Below, piece after piece: positions 25,392-35,710 of a DNA stretch of 64,000 nt. The position numbers and the translations under genes are program-made. Each line of letters begins with the position of its first letter. Position 1 is the first letter of the stretch. The notes under the pieces were generated by a model. That model was not told the origin of the DNA, made no database searches, and saw only the letters and a list, made by a program, of their open reading frames with translations. This DNA comes from Pseudoruegeria sp. SK021 (GTDB lineage: Bacteria > Pseudomonadota > Alphaproteobacteria > Rhodobacterales > Rhodobacteraceae), in contig NZ_MTBG01000003.1 of the NCBI RefSeq assembly GCF_002119405.1, positions 108,157-172,156 of the forward strand, given 5' to 3'.

Positions 25392-26297
25392 ATGGACACC
25401 GACAGCCTGCGTTTGTTCGTCATGGCGGCCGAACGCCTGAACATCAGCGCGGCGGGGCGGGAATTGCGGCTGGCACCCGCCGTTGCCAGCGCCCGGCTGG
25501 CCAAACTCGAACAAGAGCTCGGCGCGGAATTGCTGCACCGCACCACCCGCAAGGTATCGCTGTCTTTGGAAGGGGCAGATTTTCTGCCCTACGCCCGCGA
25601 AATCCTTGCCCAAGCCGACGCGGCGCGGGCGGCATTGGGGCGTGGCAGTGGCGGGATCACCGGCACATTGCGTTTTGCCGCCCCCAGCAGCTTTGCGCAG
25701 TTGCACATCATGCCACTGCTGCCCGAATTTCACCGGTTATACCCCGAGCTGACCTTGGACCTGCGCCTGTCCGACACCCGGTTTGACACCATCGACGGCA
25801 GTTTTGATCTTGCCCTGCGCAGCGCCCCCTTGACCGACAGCAGCCTGAAAGGGCGCAAGCTGTCGGATGACACCCGGGTCCTGTGCGCATCGCCAGAATA
25901 CCTGTCGGCGCGTGGCTGCCCCGAAACGCCAGTGGACCTGCCGGGCCACGATTACATCGCGTGGTCCAATCTGGCAGCGCGGTATCTGATCAACACCGCC
26001 GGAGAGACCGCCCTCCTCGACCCCAGCACCATGACTTGCCGGGTCATTCTGGATGACGGCAACGCACAGCGCGAAGCCACCATTGCCGGCGCAGGTCTGT
26101 CGATCAATTCGTTATGGAGCGTGGCGCAAGACCTTGGCTCTGGGCGCTTGGTCCGCGTCTTGCCGGACTGGCGCGCGAATGACCAAGCCGTTCTCTGGCT
26201 GGTCTATCCCCGCAGCAACGTCCTGACCCCTAAGACCCGGATCTTCATTGATTATCTGATTGATCGACTGGGTCAGCGACAGGACTGGCGGGATTAG
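25392..26297 (+). CDS. LysR family transcriptional regulator
   Basis: This 301-aa regulator has an N-terminal winged helix-turn-helix ([19 protein letters not shown], then [19 protein letters not shown]) and a substrate-binding domain from about residue 90. It is of the group next to oxidoreductases that respond to quinones or electrophiles. The ATG at 25392 was chosen because the helix-turn-helix begins at once; the much longer open frame upstream runs antisense through two real genes and is not coding. It is divergent from the three oxidoreductase genes. Confidence 0.88.
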   Translation: MDTDSLRLFVMAAERLNISAAGRELRLAPAVASARLAKLEQELGAELLHRTTRKVSLSLEGADFLPYAREILAQADAARAALGRGSGGITGTLRFAAPSSFAQLHIMPLLPEFHRLYPELTLDLRLSDTRFDTIDGSFDLALRSAPLTDSSLKGRKLSDDTRVLCASPEYLSARGCPETPVDLPGHDYIAWSNLAARYLINTAGETALLDPSTMTCRVILDDGNAQREATIAGAGLSINSLWSVAQDLGSGRLVRVLPDWRANDQAVLWLVYPRSNVLTPKTRIFIDYLIDRLGQRQDWRD

Positions 26298-26378
26298 GGC
26301 CAACATCGCCCCCTAAAGGCTGTCGTGGCCTAACCCATTGGCGGCCAGCGGGTCACACCCGGCGACAGAAAACCAAAT

Positions 26379-26408
26379 AGGGCCGGGCGATTGCGCGCCC
26401 GGCCCTTT
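26379..26408 (-). terminator. Terminator between LysR gene and guaB
   Basis: An 11-bp perfect stem (AGGGCCGGGCG with CGCCCGGCCCT) and 6-nt loop lies between the convergent LysR and guaB genes. On the minus strand it is followed by ATTTGGTTTTC, so it mainly ends guaB; on the plus strand it ends in CCCTTTG. Confidence 0.8.
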
Positions 26409-26430
26409 GACATCGTGCTAGTTTCTGGCG

Positions 26431-27939
<1,509 letters not shown>

Positions 27940-27985
27940 TCAGGGAAAGCGGATAATGGCGAAACGCTGTAAATGCCGCGCTGGC

Positions 27986-28004
27986 CCGGCCCGCGGGGGG
28001 CCGG
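27986..28004 (-). terminator. Stem-loop after aglK
   Basis: A 7-bp stem (CCGGCCC/GGGCCGG) with a 5-nt loop lies 13 bp past the aglK stop on the minus strand. No T tract follows, so it may be an mRNA-stabilising hairpin rather than a true terminator. Confidence 0.4.
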
Positions 28005-28016
28005 TGCCGACTGCGA

Positions 28017-29108
28017 TCAGAGGTAGTGCAAAGAGGTACCTTCATGGAAGACATGCACCTTGTTCGGCGCCGCCGTGAGGTGCATCACCGATCCGCGATC
28101 CACAAAGACAATCCCGGGCAGTTTGGCGATCATCGGGTTCCCGCCCTCCTGCGGCTTGGTGTAGAGAACCGTCAATTCCCCCAGTTTCTCGGTAAACTCG
28201 ACCTCGAAATCCAAAAACGCCAGTTCGTTGCCACGGGCGACTGTCAGGTCTTCGGGCCGAACGCCGATTTCAACTTCTGCCCCCATCAAATGCGCTGGGC
28301 TGGGCACGGAAGAGGTGATCTCGACGCCGGACGGCACCCGCAGACGGGTCTCTGCGCCTGTCCCGGTGATCTGCCCCTTAAAGATGTTCATCGCCGGTGA
28401 GCCGATAAACTGCGCGACGAACGTGTTCGCGGGCGTCTCGTACAGTTCCAGCGGCGTGCCCACTTGGCTGATCCCGCCGCCTGCCAAGACCACGATCCGG
28501 TTGGCAAGAGTCATGGCCTCGACCTGATCGTGGGTGACGTAGATCATGGTGCTGTCGGGCATGGATTCCTTCAGCTGCGCGATCTCGATCCGGGTTGCGA
28601 CACGCAAGGCCGCGTCGAGGTTCGACAGCGGCTCGTCGAACAAATAGACCTTGGGGTCGCGCACAATCGACCGACCGATGGCGACCCGCTGTCGTTGCCC
28701 CCCGGACAGGGCCTTGGGCAGCCGGTCCAGATAGGGCGTCAGTTGCAGGATCCGCGCGGCCTTGGTGACGGCGGCCTCGATCTCGGCTTTCGACTTCTTG
28801 GCAATTTTCAGGGCGAAGGTCATGTTATCCCGCACCGTCATATGCGGGTAAAGCGCGTAGGATTGGAACACCATGGCAATGCCGCGCTGCGCCGGGGGAA
28901 TGTCATTCACCACCTGCCCGTCAATGGACAGGGTCCCTGCGGTGATTTTCTCAAGCCCGGCGATCATCCGCAGCAAGGTGGACTTGCCGCAGCCTGACGG
29001 GCCGACAAATACCACCAACTCGCCGCTCTGGATCTCGAGGTTGATATGGCTCAGGACCTTGACCTCGCCATAGGCTTTGGCGACGTCCTTTAGTTTGACT
29101 TCAGCCAT
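28017..29108 (-). CDS. aglK: Alpha-glucoside ABC transporter ATP-binding protein AglK
   Basis: This 363-aa UgpC/MalK-type ATPase has Walker A GPSGCGKST, the Q loop VFQSYALYPHM, the signature LSGGQRQRVAIGRS and Walker B YLFDEPLSNLDA, with a regulatory TOBE domain from about residue 240. It powers uptake through AglF and AglG. It is the last gene of aglEFGAK, 23 bp after aglA, matching the known rhizobial/rhodobacterial order. GGGAGG precedes the ATG. Confidence 0.93.
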   Translation of the reverse strand: MAEVKLKDVAKAYGEVKVLSHINLEIQSGELVVFVGPSGCGKSTLLRMIAGLEKITAGTLSIDGQVVNDIPPAQRGIAMVFQSYALYPHMTVRDNMTFALKIAKKSKAEIEAAVTKAARILQLTPYLDRLPKALSGGQRQRVAIGRSIVRDPKVYLFDEPLSNLDAALRVATRIEIAQLKESMPDSTMIYVTHDQVEAMTLANRIVVLAGGGISQVGTPLELYETPANTFVAQFIGSPAMNIFKGQITGTGAETRLRVPSGVEITSSVPSPAHLMGAEVEIGVRPEDLTVARGNELAFLDFEVEFTEKLGELTVLYTKPQEGGNPMIAKLPGIVFVDRGSVMHLTAAPNKVHVFHEGTSLHYL

Positions 29109-29131
29109 GATCTCCCTCCCTTTTCAAAAAC

Positions 29132-30799
29132 TCAGCCATCTTGCCGCACAGCGAAACAGGCTTGGTAGGGAGGCAGTTGCAGCCCCCGTTCCGTGGTGAC
29201 GGTTGTGAACGGCGCGCCGCGGTCAATGCGCCAGTCGCCCGGCGGCATCTCAACTGGGATTGCGGTTCCGGACAGGTTGAAGGCGCAGAACATCTCGGCG
29301 CCATCATGGCAGCGCAGAAACGACAGCGCGCCGTCACTGACGGTGACAAAACGGATTTCGCCCTTGCGCAACACCTCATGCGCGCGCCGGAACGCCAGCA
29401 TGTTGCGATAGAAGTCCAACATGGAGGTGGCATCCGCCTCTTGTTCGGCCACGGCCCGTTGCAGATGCTCGACCGCCACCGGCAGCCACGGTTTGACATC
29501 GGTGAAGCCGCCATTGCGATGGTCCGCGATCCACGGCATCGGCGTCCGGCACCCATCACGGCCCTTGAACTTGGGCCAGAACCGTTTGCCATACGGGTCT
29601 TGCAGGTCTTCGAAGCCGACATAGGCCTCGGTCAGTCCCAATTCTTCGCCCTGATACAGGCAGACCGATCCGCGGATCGACATCAGAAGCGCGGCAAAGA
29701 CCCGGCGCGCCTCGTCGCCCAAATTCCACCGCGACGGGTGCCGGACCACATCATGGTTCGAAAATGCCCAACACGCCCAGCTGTCCGGGGCGACGGTACC
29801 AAAGCGGGTCAGAACGTCTGCCACGACGGTGCCGGCCGGATAGGTCGAGGCCATGAAATCAAAGCCATAGCATTGATGCAGCAGGGCATCGCCTGCGGTG
29901 TAATCGGCCTGCACCTGCATGCCGCGCTGGCTTTCGCCGACCTCGCCCACCGTGGTTGTGCCGGGAAATTCATCCAAAATCGCGCGCAGACTGCGCAGGA
30001 AATCCAAGTTCTCTGGCTGGGTCTTGTCGTGGATGTGGTCCTGAAAATTATAGGGGTTCACCGATGGTGCAGTGCTGTCATTGCGGTCGGCGGGATCCAG
30101 CGGCGGGTTATCCCGCAACTCTTTATCGTGAAAATAGAAATTCACCGTATCCAAGCGAAACCCATCGACACCACGCTCCAGCCAATAGCGGGCGACATCC
30201 AGCATCTGATGGCGCACGTCTTCGCAATGAAAGTTCAGATCCGGTTGCTCGGTCAGAAAATTATGCAGGTAGTACTGCATCCGCTCGGCATCCCATTCCC
30301 AAGCCGAGCCGCCGAAGATCGACAACCAGTTATTGGGGGGACTGCCATCGGGCTTGGCCTCGGCCCAGACATACCAATCCGCCTTGGCATTGTCGCGGCT
30401 GGAGCGGCTTTCCTTGAACCACGGATGTTGGTCCGAGGTATGCGACAACACCAGATCGATCAGCACCTTCAGGCCCGCGCCATGCGCCCGCTCGATCAAG
30501 GCATCGAAATCTCCCAACGTCCCGAACATCGGATCCACATCGCGATAGTCGCTGACATCATAGCCGTAATCCAGCATCGGCGACCGAAAGAACGGTGAAA
30601 TCCAGATCGCATCGACGCCAAGGCTGGCGATGTAATCCATCCGGTGGATGATCCCCGACAGATCGCCGATGCCGTCATTGTTGCTGTCCTGATACGACCG
30701 CGGATAGATCTGATAGATCGCAGCACCGCGCCACCAATCCGGGTCGACCCCGCCGGGGTTTGCCGCGGTCTGTTCCGGGCTTTCGCTGACAAAACTCAT
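29132..30799 (-). CDS. aglA: Alpha-glucosidase AglA (GH13)
   Basis: This 555-aa cytoplasmic GH13 enzyme cuts glucose from the non-reducing end of alpha-glucosides (sucrose, maltose, trehalulose and the like). Family regions are present: DLVLSHTSDQHPWF, DGFRLDTVNF with the nucleophile Asp, TTVGEVGES with the acid Glu, and FSNHDVVRHPS with the third Asp. No signal peptide, which fits intracellular cleavage of imported sugars. AGGAGA precedes the ATG at 30799. It lies between aglG and aglK. Confidence 0.94.
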   Translation of the reverse strand: MSFVSESPEQTAANPGGVDPDWWRGAAIYQIYPRSYQDSNNDGIGDLSGIIHRMDYIASLGVDAIWISPFFRSPMLDYGYDVSDYRDVDPMFGTLGDFDALIERAHGAGLKVLIDLVLSHTSDQHPWFKESRSSRDNAKADWYVWAEAKPDGSPPNNWLSIFGGSAWEWDAERMQYYLHNFLTEQPDLNFHCEDVRHQMLDVARYWLERGVDGFRLDTVNFYFHDKELRDNPPLDPADRNDSTAPSVNPYNFQDHIHDKTQPENLDFLRSLRAILDEFPGTTTVGEVGESQRGMQVQADYTAGDALLHQCYGFDFMASTYPAGTVVADVLTRFGTVAPDSWACWAFSNHDVVRHPSRWNLGDEARRVFAALLMSIRGSVCLYQGEELGLTEAYVGFEDLQDPYGKRFWPKFKGRDGCRTPMPWIADHRNGGFTDVKPWLPVAVEHLQRAVAEQEADATSMLDFYRNMLAFRRAHEVLRKGEIRFVTVSDGALSFLRCHDGAEMFCAFNLSGTAIPVEMPPGDWRIDRGAPFTTVTTERGLQLPPYQACFAVRQDG

Positions 30800-30810
30800 A
30801 AAACTGTCTC

Positions 30811-31962
30811 CTACTTGACCGACCCTGCCAGCAATCCACGCACAAGGAACCGCTGCATTGTGAAAAACACCACCAATGGCACCGCAATCGACACGAAAGC
30901 CGCCGTCGCAAGAATGCCCCAATCGCCCCCCCGTGATCCCAGCAGGTCATCGGCAATCTTGACCGTCATCACCCGCGCCTCGTCGTTGGACGGCAGAAAT
31001 ACCTTGGCCACCAAAAGGTCATTCCATGTCCATAGGAACTGGAAAATCGAAAACGCCGCCAGCGCCGGCAGGCTGAGCGGCAACACGATCTTGGTGAAGA
31101 CCTGAAAATCCGTCGCCCCATCCACCTTGGCGCTTTCGATGATGTCGCGCGGCAGACCCACCATGTAATTGCGCAGCAGATACACCGCCAACGGCATCCC
31201 GAACGCAGTGTGCGCAAACCAGATCCCCATGAAGCTTTGCCCGATGCCAATCCGGTTGTGCAGGTTCAGCATCGGCACCAGCGCCAGTTGCAAGGGCACC
31301 ACCAGCAAGCCGACAACCGCCGCAATCAACAAGCCACGCCCGGGAAAATCCATCCATGCCAACGCATAGGCGGCAAAGGCCGCGATCAGGATCGGAATGA
31401 TCGTGGCCGGCACCGTGACCGTTAGGGTATTGATGAACGCCCGGTCCATGTTGTCAGCGGTCAACACCTGCCGGTAATTGGCCAAGGTGAATTGCGGCGG
31501 CGTCTTGGCGGCGAAATAGACCCGTTGCCCGCGGCTGCCGGGATCGGCGGGCGCGGTAAATTTGAAACTGCCATCGCCATTGACCACAAGGCTTTCGCCG
31601 TCGCTTAACTGGGCCACGGTTCCGGCCGGAAATTCAGCCGGGGCAACCCCGCGCGTGCCGAACCCGGTCACCGTCCCGCTGCCATCGCCGAAGCTGGCGC
31701 GCACTTCCGCGTCATCAAAGATATTGCCGGAGACGACCCACTCGGTGCCCTCTTCGACCGGCGTGCCAGATGCCCGCCCCCGGAAGGTCAGTTCAACCGA
31801 GAACGGCGCCTGCCACCACCCCGAGGCCGAGATCTGGTCCCGCTCGCGGAATGACGACACCAACAAGCCCACGGTCGGGATCAGCCAGAGCAGCACAAGG
31901 AAAAGAACCGACAAATGGGTGGCGATGCTGAGAGCGGACTTGCGTCCTGCGATATTGTCCAT
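30811..31962 (-). CDS. aglG: Alpha-glucoside ABC transporter permease AglG
   Basis: This 383-aa MalG-type permease has an N-terminal helix (about residues 12-33), then a periplasmic insertion of about 130 residues rich in beta-strand-forming sequence (from SFRERDQISASGWW to RVYFAAKTPP), and then the usual helices. The EAA loop, which contacts AglK, is ESAKVDGATDFQVFTKIVLP. The long insertion is longer than in MalG proteins and is a mark of the AglG group. The start at 31962 is 14 bp after the aglF stop and follows GGGAAGG. Confidence 0.92.
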   Translation of the reverse strand: MDNIAGRKSALSIATHLSVLFLVLLWLIPTVGLLVSSFRERDQISASGWWQAPFSVELTFRGRASGTPVEEGTEWVVSGNIFDDAEVRASFGDGSGTVTGFGTRGVAPAEFPAGTVAQLSDGESLVVNGDGSFKFTAPADPGSRGQRVYFAAKTPPQFTLANYRQVLTADNMDRAFINTLTVTVPATIIPILIAAFAAYALAWMDFPGRGLLIAAVVGLLVVPLQLALVPMLNLHNRIGIGQSFMGIWFAHTAFGMPLAVYLLRNYMVGLPRDIIESAKVDGATDFQVFTKIVLPLSLPALAAFSIFQFLWTWNDLLVAKVFLPSNDEARVMTVKIADDLLGSRGGDWGILATAAFVSIAVPLVVFFTMQRFLVRGLLAGSVK

Positions 31963-31976
31963 GACGGGCCCTTCCC

Positions 31977-32957
31977 TCAGCGCATTTCTTTGCGCGATTG
32001 CATGATGTTCCAAATCATCACCGGCAACACCACCAGCATGATGACAAAGGCCACCGCCGTCGCGCGGCCATCGTCGCGGAACATGAATGACATCATATAG
32101 CTGGGCAGGATATCGGTGCCGAAATTGCCGCCCGTCATGGCATAAACGATGTCAAAAATTTTCAGGGTTCCGACGGTGATTGTGGTCCAGACCACCACGA
32201 GGGTCGGCATGATCTGCGGCACCTTGATCTGGAAGAAAATCTCCAGCGGGTTGGCCCCGTCGATGATCGCAGCCTCGATGGTATCTTCGGGAATCCCGCG
32301 CAGGGCCGCCGACAGAATGACCATGGCAAAGCCCGTCTGAATCCAGATCAAGATCATCATCAGGAAGAAATTGTTCCAGAATGGGATCTGCAAGACATCC
32401 ACCGGGTCCGAGCCAAACAAGGCCGCCCGGAGCGCATTGATCAATCCGATATCCGCGTCGACCGCGTAGACGAATTTCCAGATCAATGAAGCGCCGACGA
32501 ACGAAATCGCCATCGGCATGAAAATCAACGATTTGGCGATATTGCCCCAGCTTAGGCGGTCGGTCAGTTGCGCCGCCAGCAAGCCGAAGAAGGTGGATCC
32601 CGCCGGCACCACCACAACCCACAGCAGGTTATTGAAAAACGCGGTGCGGAAATCCGGTGACGCCAACAAGGTGCTGTAATTGCCAAGCCCGATGAACCCA
32701 TCTCCGGACCGGTTGTACATTGACCGCACCAACGATCCGATGACCGGATAGACCAGATACAAGCCCAACACGAATATGGCTGGGAACAAGAACAGCCATG
32801 GCCGCCACTTGTTCGCCCGGTTGATGTTGCGGCCGATATGGCGGCCTTTCGCCGGGAAGATCACTTTGTCCAGTACCAGATTGGACAAGTAGAAATACGC
32901 GACGCAGCCCCCGACACCGACGAAGATCGTCACAATACCTTGCATTAACGGGTTCAT
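31977..32957 (-). CDS. aglF: Alpha-glucoside ABC transporter permease AglF
   Basis: This 326-aa MalF-type permease has an N-terminal helix, then a conserved run of helices from WRPWLFLFPAIFVLG onward, and the EAA loop EAAIIDGANPLEIFFQIKVP that binds the ATPase. With AglG it forms the membrane channel. GGAGGGG precedes the ATG. It follows aglE after a 78-bp gap with a hairpin. Confidence 0.93.
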   Translation of the reverse strand: MNPLMQGIVTIFVGVGGCVAYFYLSNLVLDKVIFPAKGRHIGRNINRANKWRPWLFLFPAIFVLGLYLVYPVIGSLVRSMYNRSGDGFIGLGNYSTLLASPDFRTAFFNNLLWVVVVPAGSTFFGLLAAQLTDRLSWGNIAKSLIFMPMAISFVGASLIWKFVYAVDADIGLINALRAALFGSDPVDVLQIPFWNNFFLMMILIWIQTGFAMVILSAALRGIPEDTIEAAIIDGANPLEIFFQIKVPQIMPTLVVVWTTITVGTLKIFDIVYAMTGGNFGTDILPSYMMSFMFRDDGRATAVAFVIMLVVLPVMIWNIMQSRKEMR

Positions 32958-32990
32958 CGGCCCCTCCAGGTCGGATCGGTTACACGCGGA

Positions 32991-33013
32991 GCCAGCCGCA
33001 GAGAGCAGCTGGC
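32991..33013 (-). other. Stem-loop between aglE and aglF
   Basis: GCCAGC at 32991-32996 pairs with GCTGGC at 33008-33013 in the only sizeable gap of the agl operon. Hairpins after binding-protein genes commonly protect that part of the message so the binding protein is made in excess; that role is inferred here. Confidence 0.4.
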
Positions 33014-33035
33014 CCCCGTCAGACGGTGATCCGCC

Positions 33036-34388
33036 TTACTGGATCGTCTCCCAGCGGTCCTGAATGCCCTTGGCCACGTCCTCGGCGCTGGCACCGGTGG
33101 TGTAATCGACCATTCCGGTCCAGAACGCCCCGGCCCCGATTTCGCCCGGCATCAGGTCGGACCCGTCGAAGCGGAAGGTGGTCGCGTCGGTCAAGATCGC
33201 GCCCTGTGCCCGCAGCGTATCGGTGGCATACATCGCTGAGTTTGCCCCCTTGAACGGGGTCAGAAACCCCGATTGCGCCATCCAGATTTCATGGGCGATC
33301 GGCGTTTTCAGAAACTCGATGAAGCCGTGGGCCACTGGCGCATCGTCGGTGATTGCAAACAGTGTTCCGGCCCCAAGAACTGGCTTGCCCAGATCCTTGT
33401 CTGCGTAGGCCGGGAAGTAGAAGAAATCCACGTCCTCGCCGACAGCGGTTCCGTCGGGGAAGAAGGTCGGGATGAAGGTCGCCTGCCGGTGCATGTAGCA
33501 TTCTGGCGGAAAGCCGAACAAACCGGTCGCGCTGTCGCGGAAATCGGTGGTCGCCACCGCTTGGCTGCCGCCGCTGACATAGGCATCGTTCTTGGCGAAA
33601 TGGCCATATTCTTCGATCGCTGCCACCACAGCCGGGTCGTTAAACGGGATCTCGTTGCTGACCCATTGGTCATAGACCGACGGCGGCTGCGTCCGCAGCA
33701 TCATATCCTCAACCCAATCCGTGGCGGGCCAGCCGGTCGCCGCGCCCGATCCCAGCCCGATGCACCACGGGGTGCCGCCATCCGCAACAATCTGGTCGGT
33801 CAGCGCCTTAAGCTCTTCCATGGTTTCGGGGATCTCATAGCCGGCTTCCTCGAAATTTTCGGGAATGTACCAGACGATGGATTTCAGATCGACTTTGTAG
33901 AAAAAGCCAAACAGGTCATCCACGCCATCCGCATCGGCGTAAGTGCCCAGATCAACCCAGGACTGCCCGGCCGAATAATTGTCCAGAATCCATTGCTCGG
34001 TGCCGTCGGCCAGCGGGGTCAAGCCGCCGCGCGCCGCGAGGTCCGTGGCAAGGCCCGGCTGCGGGAAGATCGCGATATTCGGGGCTGATCCGGCCTGAAT
34101 GGCGATCACGATATCCTGCTCAAAACTTTCCGAGCCCGAATAATTGACGCTCGCCCCAGTCGCGTCCTCGAAATAGGCGATCACGCTTTCCACAAGCGCT
34201 TTGTCCGCGCCGGTCCAAGGGCCGGTCATGGTCAATTGCTGCCCGGCAAAGTCATGCGACGCCGCGAATGCCTCCAGACTGTCCCAGTTGAAATCGCCCT
34301 CTCCCGGGGCAAACTTCAACTCCTGTGCATTGGCTGCGCCCGCGCACAAAGCCAACCCGGCCACTGACGCCAATAAGCCAAATTTCAT
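33036..34388 (-). CDS. aglE: Alpha-glucoside-binding periplasmic protein AglE
   Basis: This 450-aa family-1 solute-binding protein starts with signal peptide KFGLLASVAGLALCAGAANA and has the fold of bacterial sugar-binding proteins (SESFEQDIVIAIQAGSAPNI; a later FGFFYKVDLKSIVWYIPE). It captures alpha-glucosides in the periplasm and delivers them to AglFG. GGAGG lies 8 bp before the ATG. It is the first gene of aglEFGAK, divergent from the LacI regulator, with operator-like palindromes between. Confidence 0.94.
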   Translation of the reverse strand: MKFGLLASVAGLALCAGAANAQELKFAPGEGDFNWDSLEAFAASHDFAGQQLTMTGPWTGADKALVESVIAYFEDATGASVNYSGSESFEQDIVIAIQAGSAPNIAIFPQPGLATDLAARGGLTPLADGTEQWILDNYSAGQSWVDLGTYADADGVDDLFGFFYKVDLKSIVWYIPENFEEAGYEIPETMEELKALTDQIVADGGTPWCIGLGSGAATGWPATDWVEDMMLRTQPPSVYDQWVSNEIPFNDPAVVAAIEEYGHFAKNDAYVSGGSQAVATTDFRDSATGLFGFPPECYMHRQATFIPTFFPDGTAVGEDVDFFYFPAYADKDLGKPVLGAGTLFAITDDAPVAHGFIEFLKTPIAHEIWMAQSGFLTPFKGANSAMYATDTLRAQGAILTDATTFRFDGSDLMPGEIGAGAFWTGMVDYTTGASAEDVAKGIQDRWETIQ

Positions 34389-34459
34389 AACAAACCTCCA
34401 CGTTGATACGCCCGCCGTCACCCGGGCTGCCAATTTTATGCGCAATTGACGAATCGTTT

Positions 34460-34471
34460 CAAAGCGCTTTG
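34460..34471. promoter_or_regulatory. Operator palindrome CAAAGCGCTTTG (LacI-type)
   Basis: A perfect 12-bp palindrome with central CG, the form bound by LacI/GalR regulators. It lies 72 bp upstream of the aglE ATG in the divergent promoter region and is the best candidate binding site for the adjacent LacI protein. Confidence 0.65.
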
Positions 34472-34558
34472 GACTGTGGCAACAATACGCTAGTCTGGAC
34501 ACCTGTCAACGCGGGCTCGCGCCGATCCAATGATGACTTGAACCTGAAAACAAATGGG

Positions 34559-34572
34559 TGTTAGCGCTGACA
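34559..34572. promoter_or_regulatory. Operator palindrome TGTTAGCGCTGACA (LacI-type)
   Basis: A 14-bp dyad with one mismatched pair and the same AGCGCT core as the palindrome 90 bp away. It lies about 86 bp before the LacI start, so the regulator may bind both sites, loop the DNA and control itself and the agl operon. Confidence 0.6.
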
Positions 34573-34657
34573 GCTACGGATAAAAGGACGCCCGATTTTT
34601 GACCTGCCGACCCACAGCCCGGATATTCGCGGCGACCCTAAACGCAAGGTTTTGCCG

Positions 34658-35710
34658 ATGAACCTGAAAGACCTCGCAGAAGTTCTTGGCGTCAGCCAGA
34701 CGACAATCAGCCGGGCGCTGAACGGCTATCCGGAAGTCAGCGAAGGCACCCGCAAGCGGGTAATGGAGGCCGCCGCGCGCTATGGCTATCGCCCTGACAG
34801 TCGGGCGCGGTCATTGGCGACGGGGCGGTCCATGTCCATCGGGATGGTGTTGCCGATGGCGTCGCCGCAAGAGGTGGTGAACCCGATTTTCGCCGATTTC
34901 GTGGCTGGTGCCGGCGGGCTGTTGGTGGAACGGGGCTATGATGTGCTGTTGTCGCTGGCCTCTGGCGCCACCGAGGACGAGGCCGGGGCCTATCGGTCGC
35001 TGGCCACCCGGGGCCGGGTCGACGGCGTGATCCTGCAAGCGCCCCTGATCGATGATTGGCGCATCGGCATGCTGCAAAAGCTGGGCTTGCCGTTCGTCGT
35101 GCATGGGCGGACCTCGAACGAGACCTCGGCCTATTCGTGGATCGACGTCGACAACCGCCGCGCCTTTCGCCGGGCCACCGATCACCTTCTCGACCTCGGC
35201 CATCGCCGGATTGCGCTGTTGAACGGCCTTGAAGCCATGGATTTCGCGTTTCGCCGCCGGGACGGCTATGTGACCGCCCTGACCGCCCGCGACATCACCC
35301 CCGACCCCGCCCTGATGTACCAGCAGGCCATGACCGAGACCTATGGCTTTGCCACCACCTGCCGATTGCTGGATGGGCCGAACCCGCCCAGCGCGGTGCT
35401 GACCTCATCCTTGCTGGTGGCCCTTGGGGTGCGCCGAGCCCTCGAATCCCGCGGTTTGCGGATGGGACAGGATGTGTCGCTTGTCACCCATGATGACGGC
35501 CTGTCGTATCTGCCCAATGGCGACGATGCGCCGATGTTCACCTCCACCCGGTCCTCGGTGCGCGATGTCGGCAAACGCGCCTCTGAAATGCTGCTGGCCA
35601 TGATTGACGACCCCACGCTTGCCCCCTTGCAAACCCAGTTAGAGGCGGCGCTGGTTCTCGGCCCGTCCAGCGGGCCCGCCCCCCATTCGGAAAGGACACG
35701 ACCATGTTGA
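34658..35710 (+). CDS. aglR: LacI family transcriptional regulator (AglR-like)
   Basis: This 350-aa regulator has the LacI helix-turn-helix at the N-terminus (MNLKDLAEVLGVSQTTISRA, hinge ending YRPDSRARSLATG) and a periplasmic-binding-like effector domain. In rhizobia the same place, divergent from aglE, holds aglR, the repressor of alpha-glucoside genes; I infer the same. Two palindromes with AGCGCT cores lie in the shared promoter. The ATG at 34658 was chosen over a TTG six bases upstream. Its stop overlaps the GH1 gene start by 7 bp, so they are co-transcribed. Confidence 0.88.
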   Translation: MNLKDLAEVLGVSQTTISRALNGYPEVSEGTRKRVMEAAARYGYRPDSRARSLATGRSMSIGMVLPMASPQEVVNPIFADFVAGAGGLLVERGYDVLLSLASGATEDEAGAYRSLATRGRVDGVILQAPLIDDWRIGMLQKLGLPFVVHGRTSNETSAYSWIDVDNRRAFRRATDHLLDLGHRRIALLNGLEAMDFAFRRRDGYVTALTARDITPDPALMYQQAMTETYGFATTCRLLDGPNPPSAVLTSSLLVALGVRRALESRGLRMGQDVSLVTHDDGLSYLPNGDDAPMFTSTRSSVRDVGKRASEMLLAMIDDPTLAPLQTQLEAALVLGPSSGPAPHSERTRPC

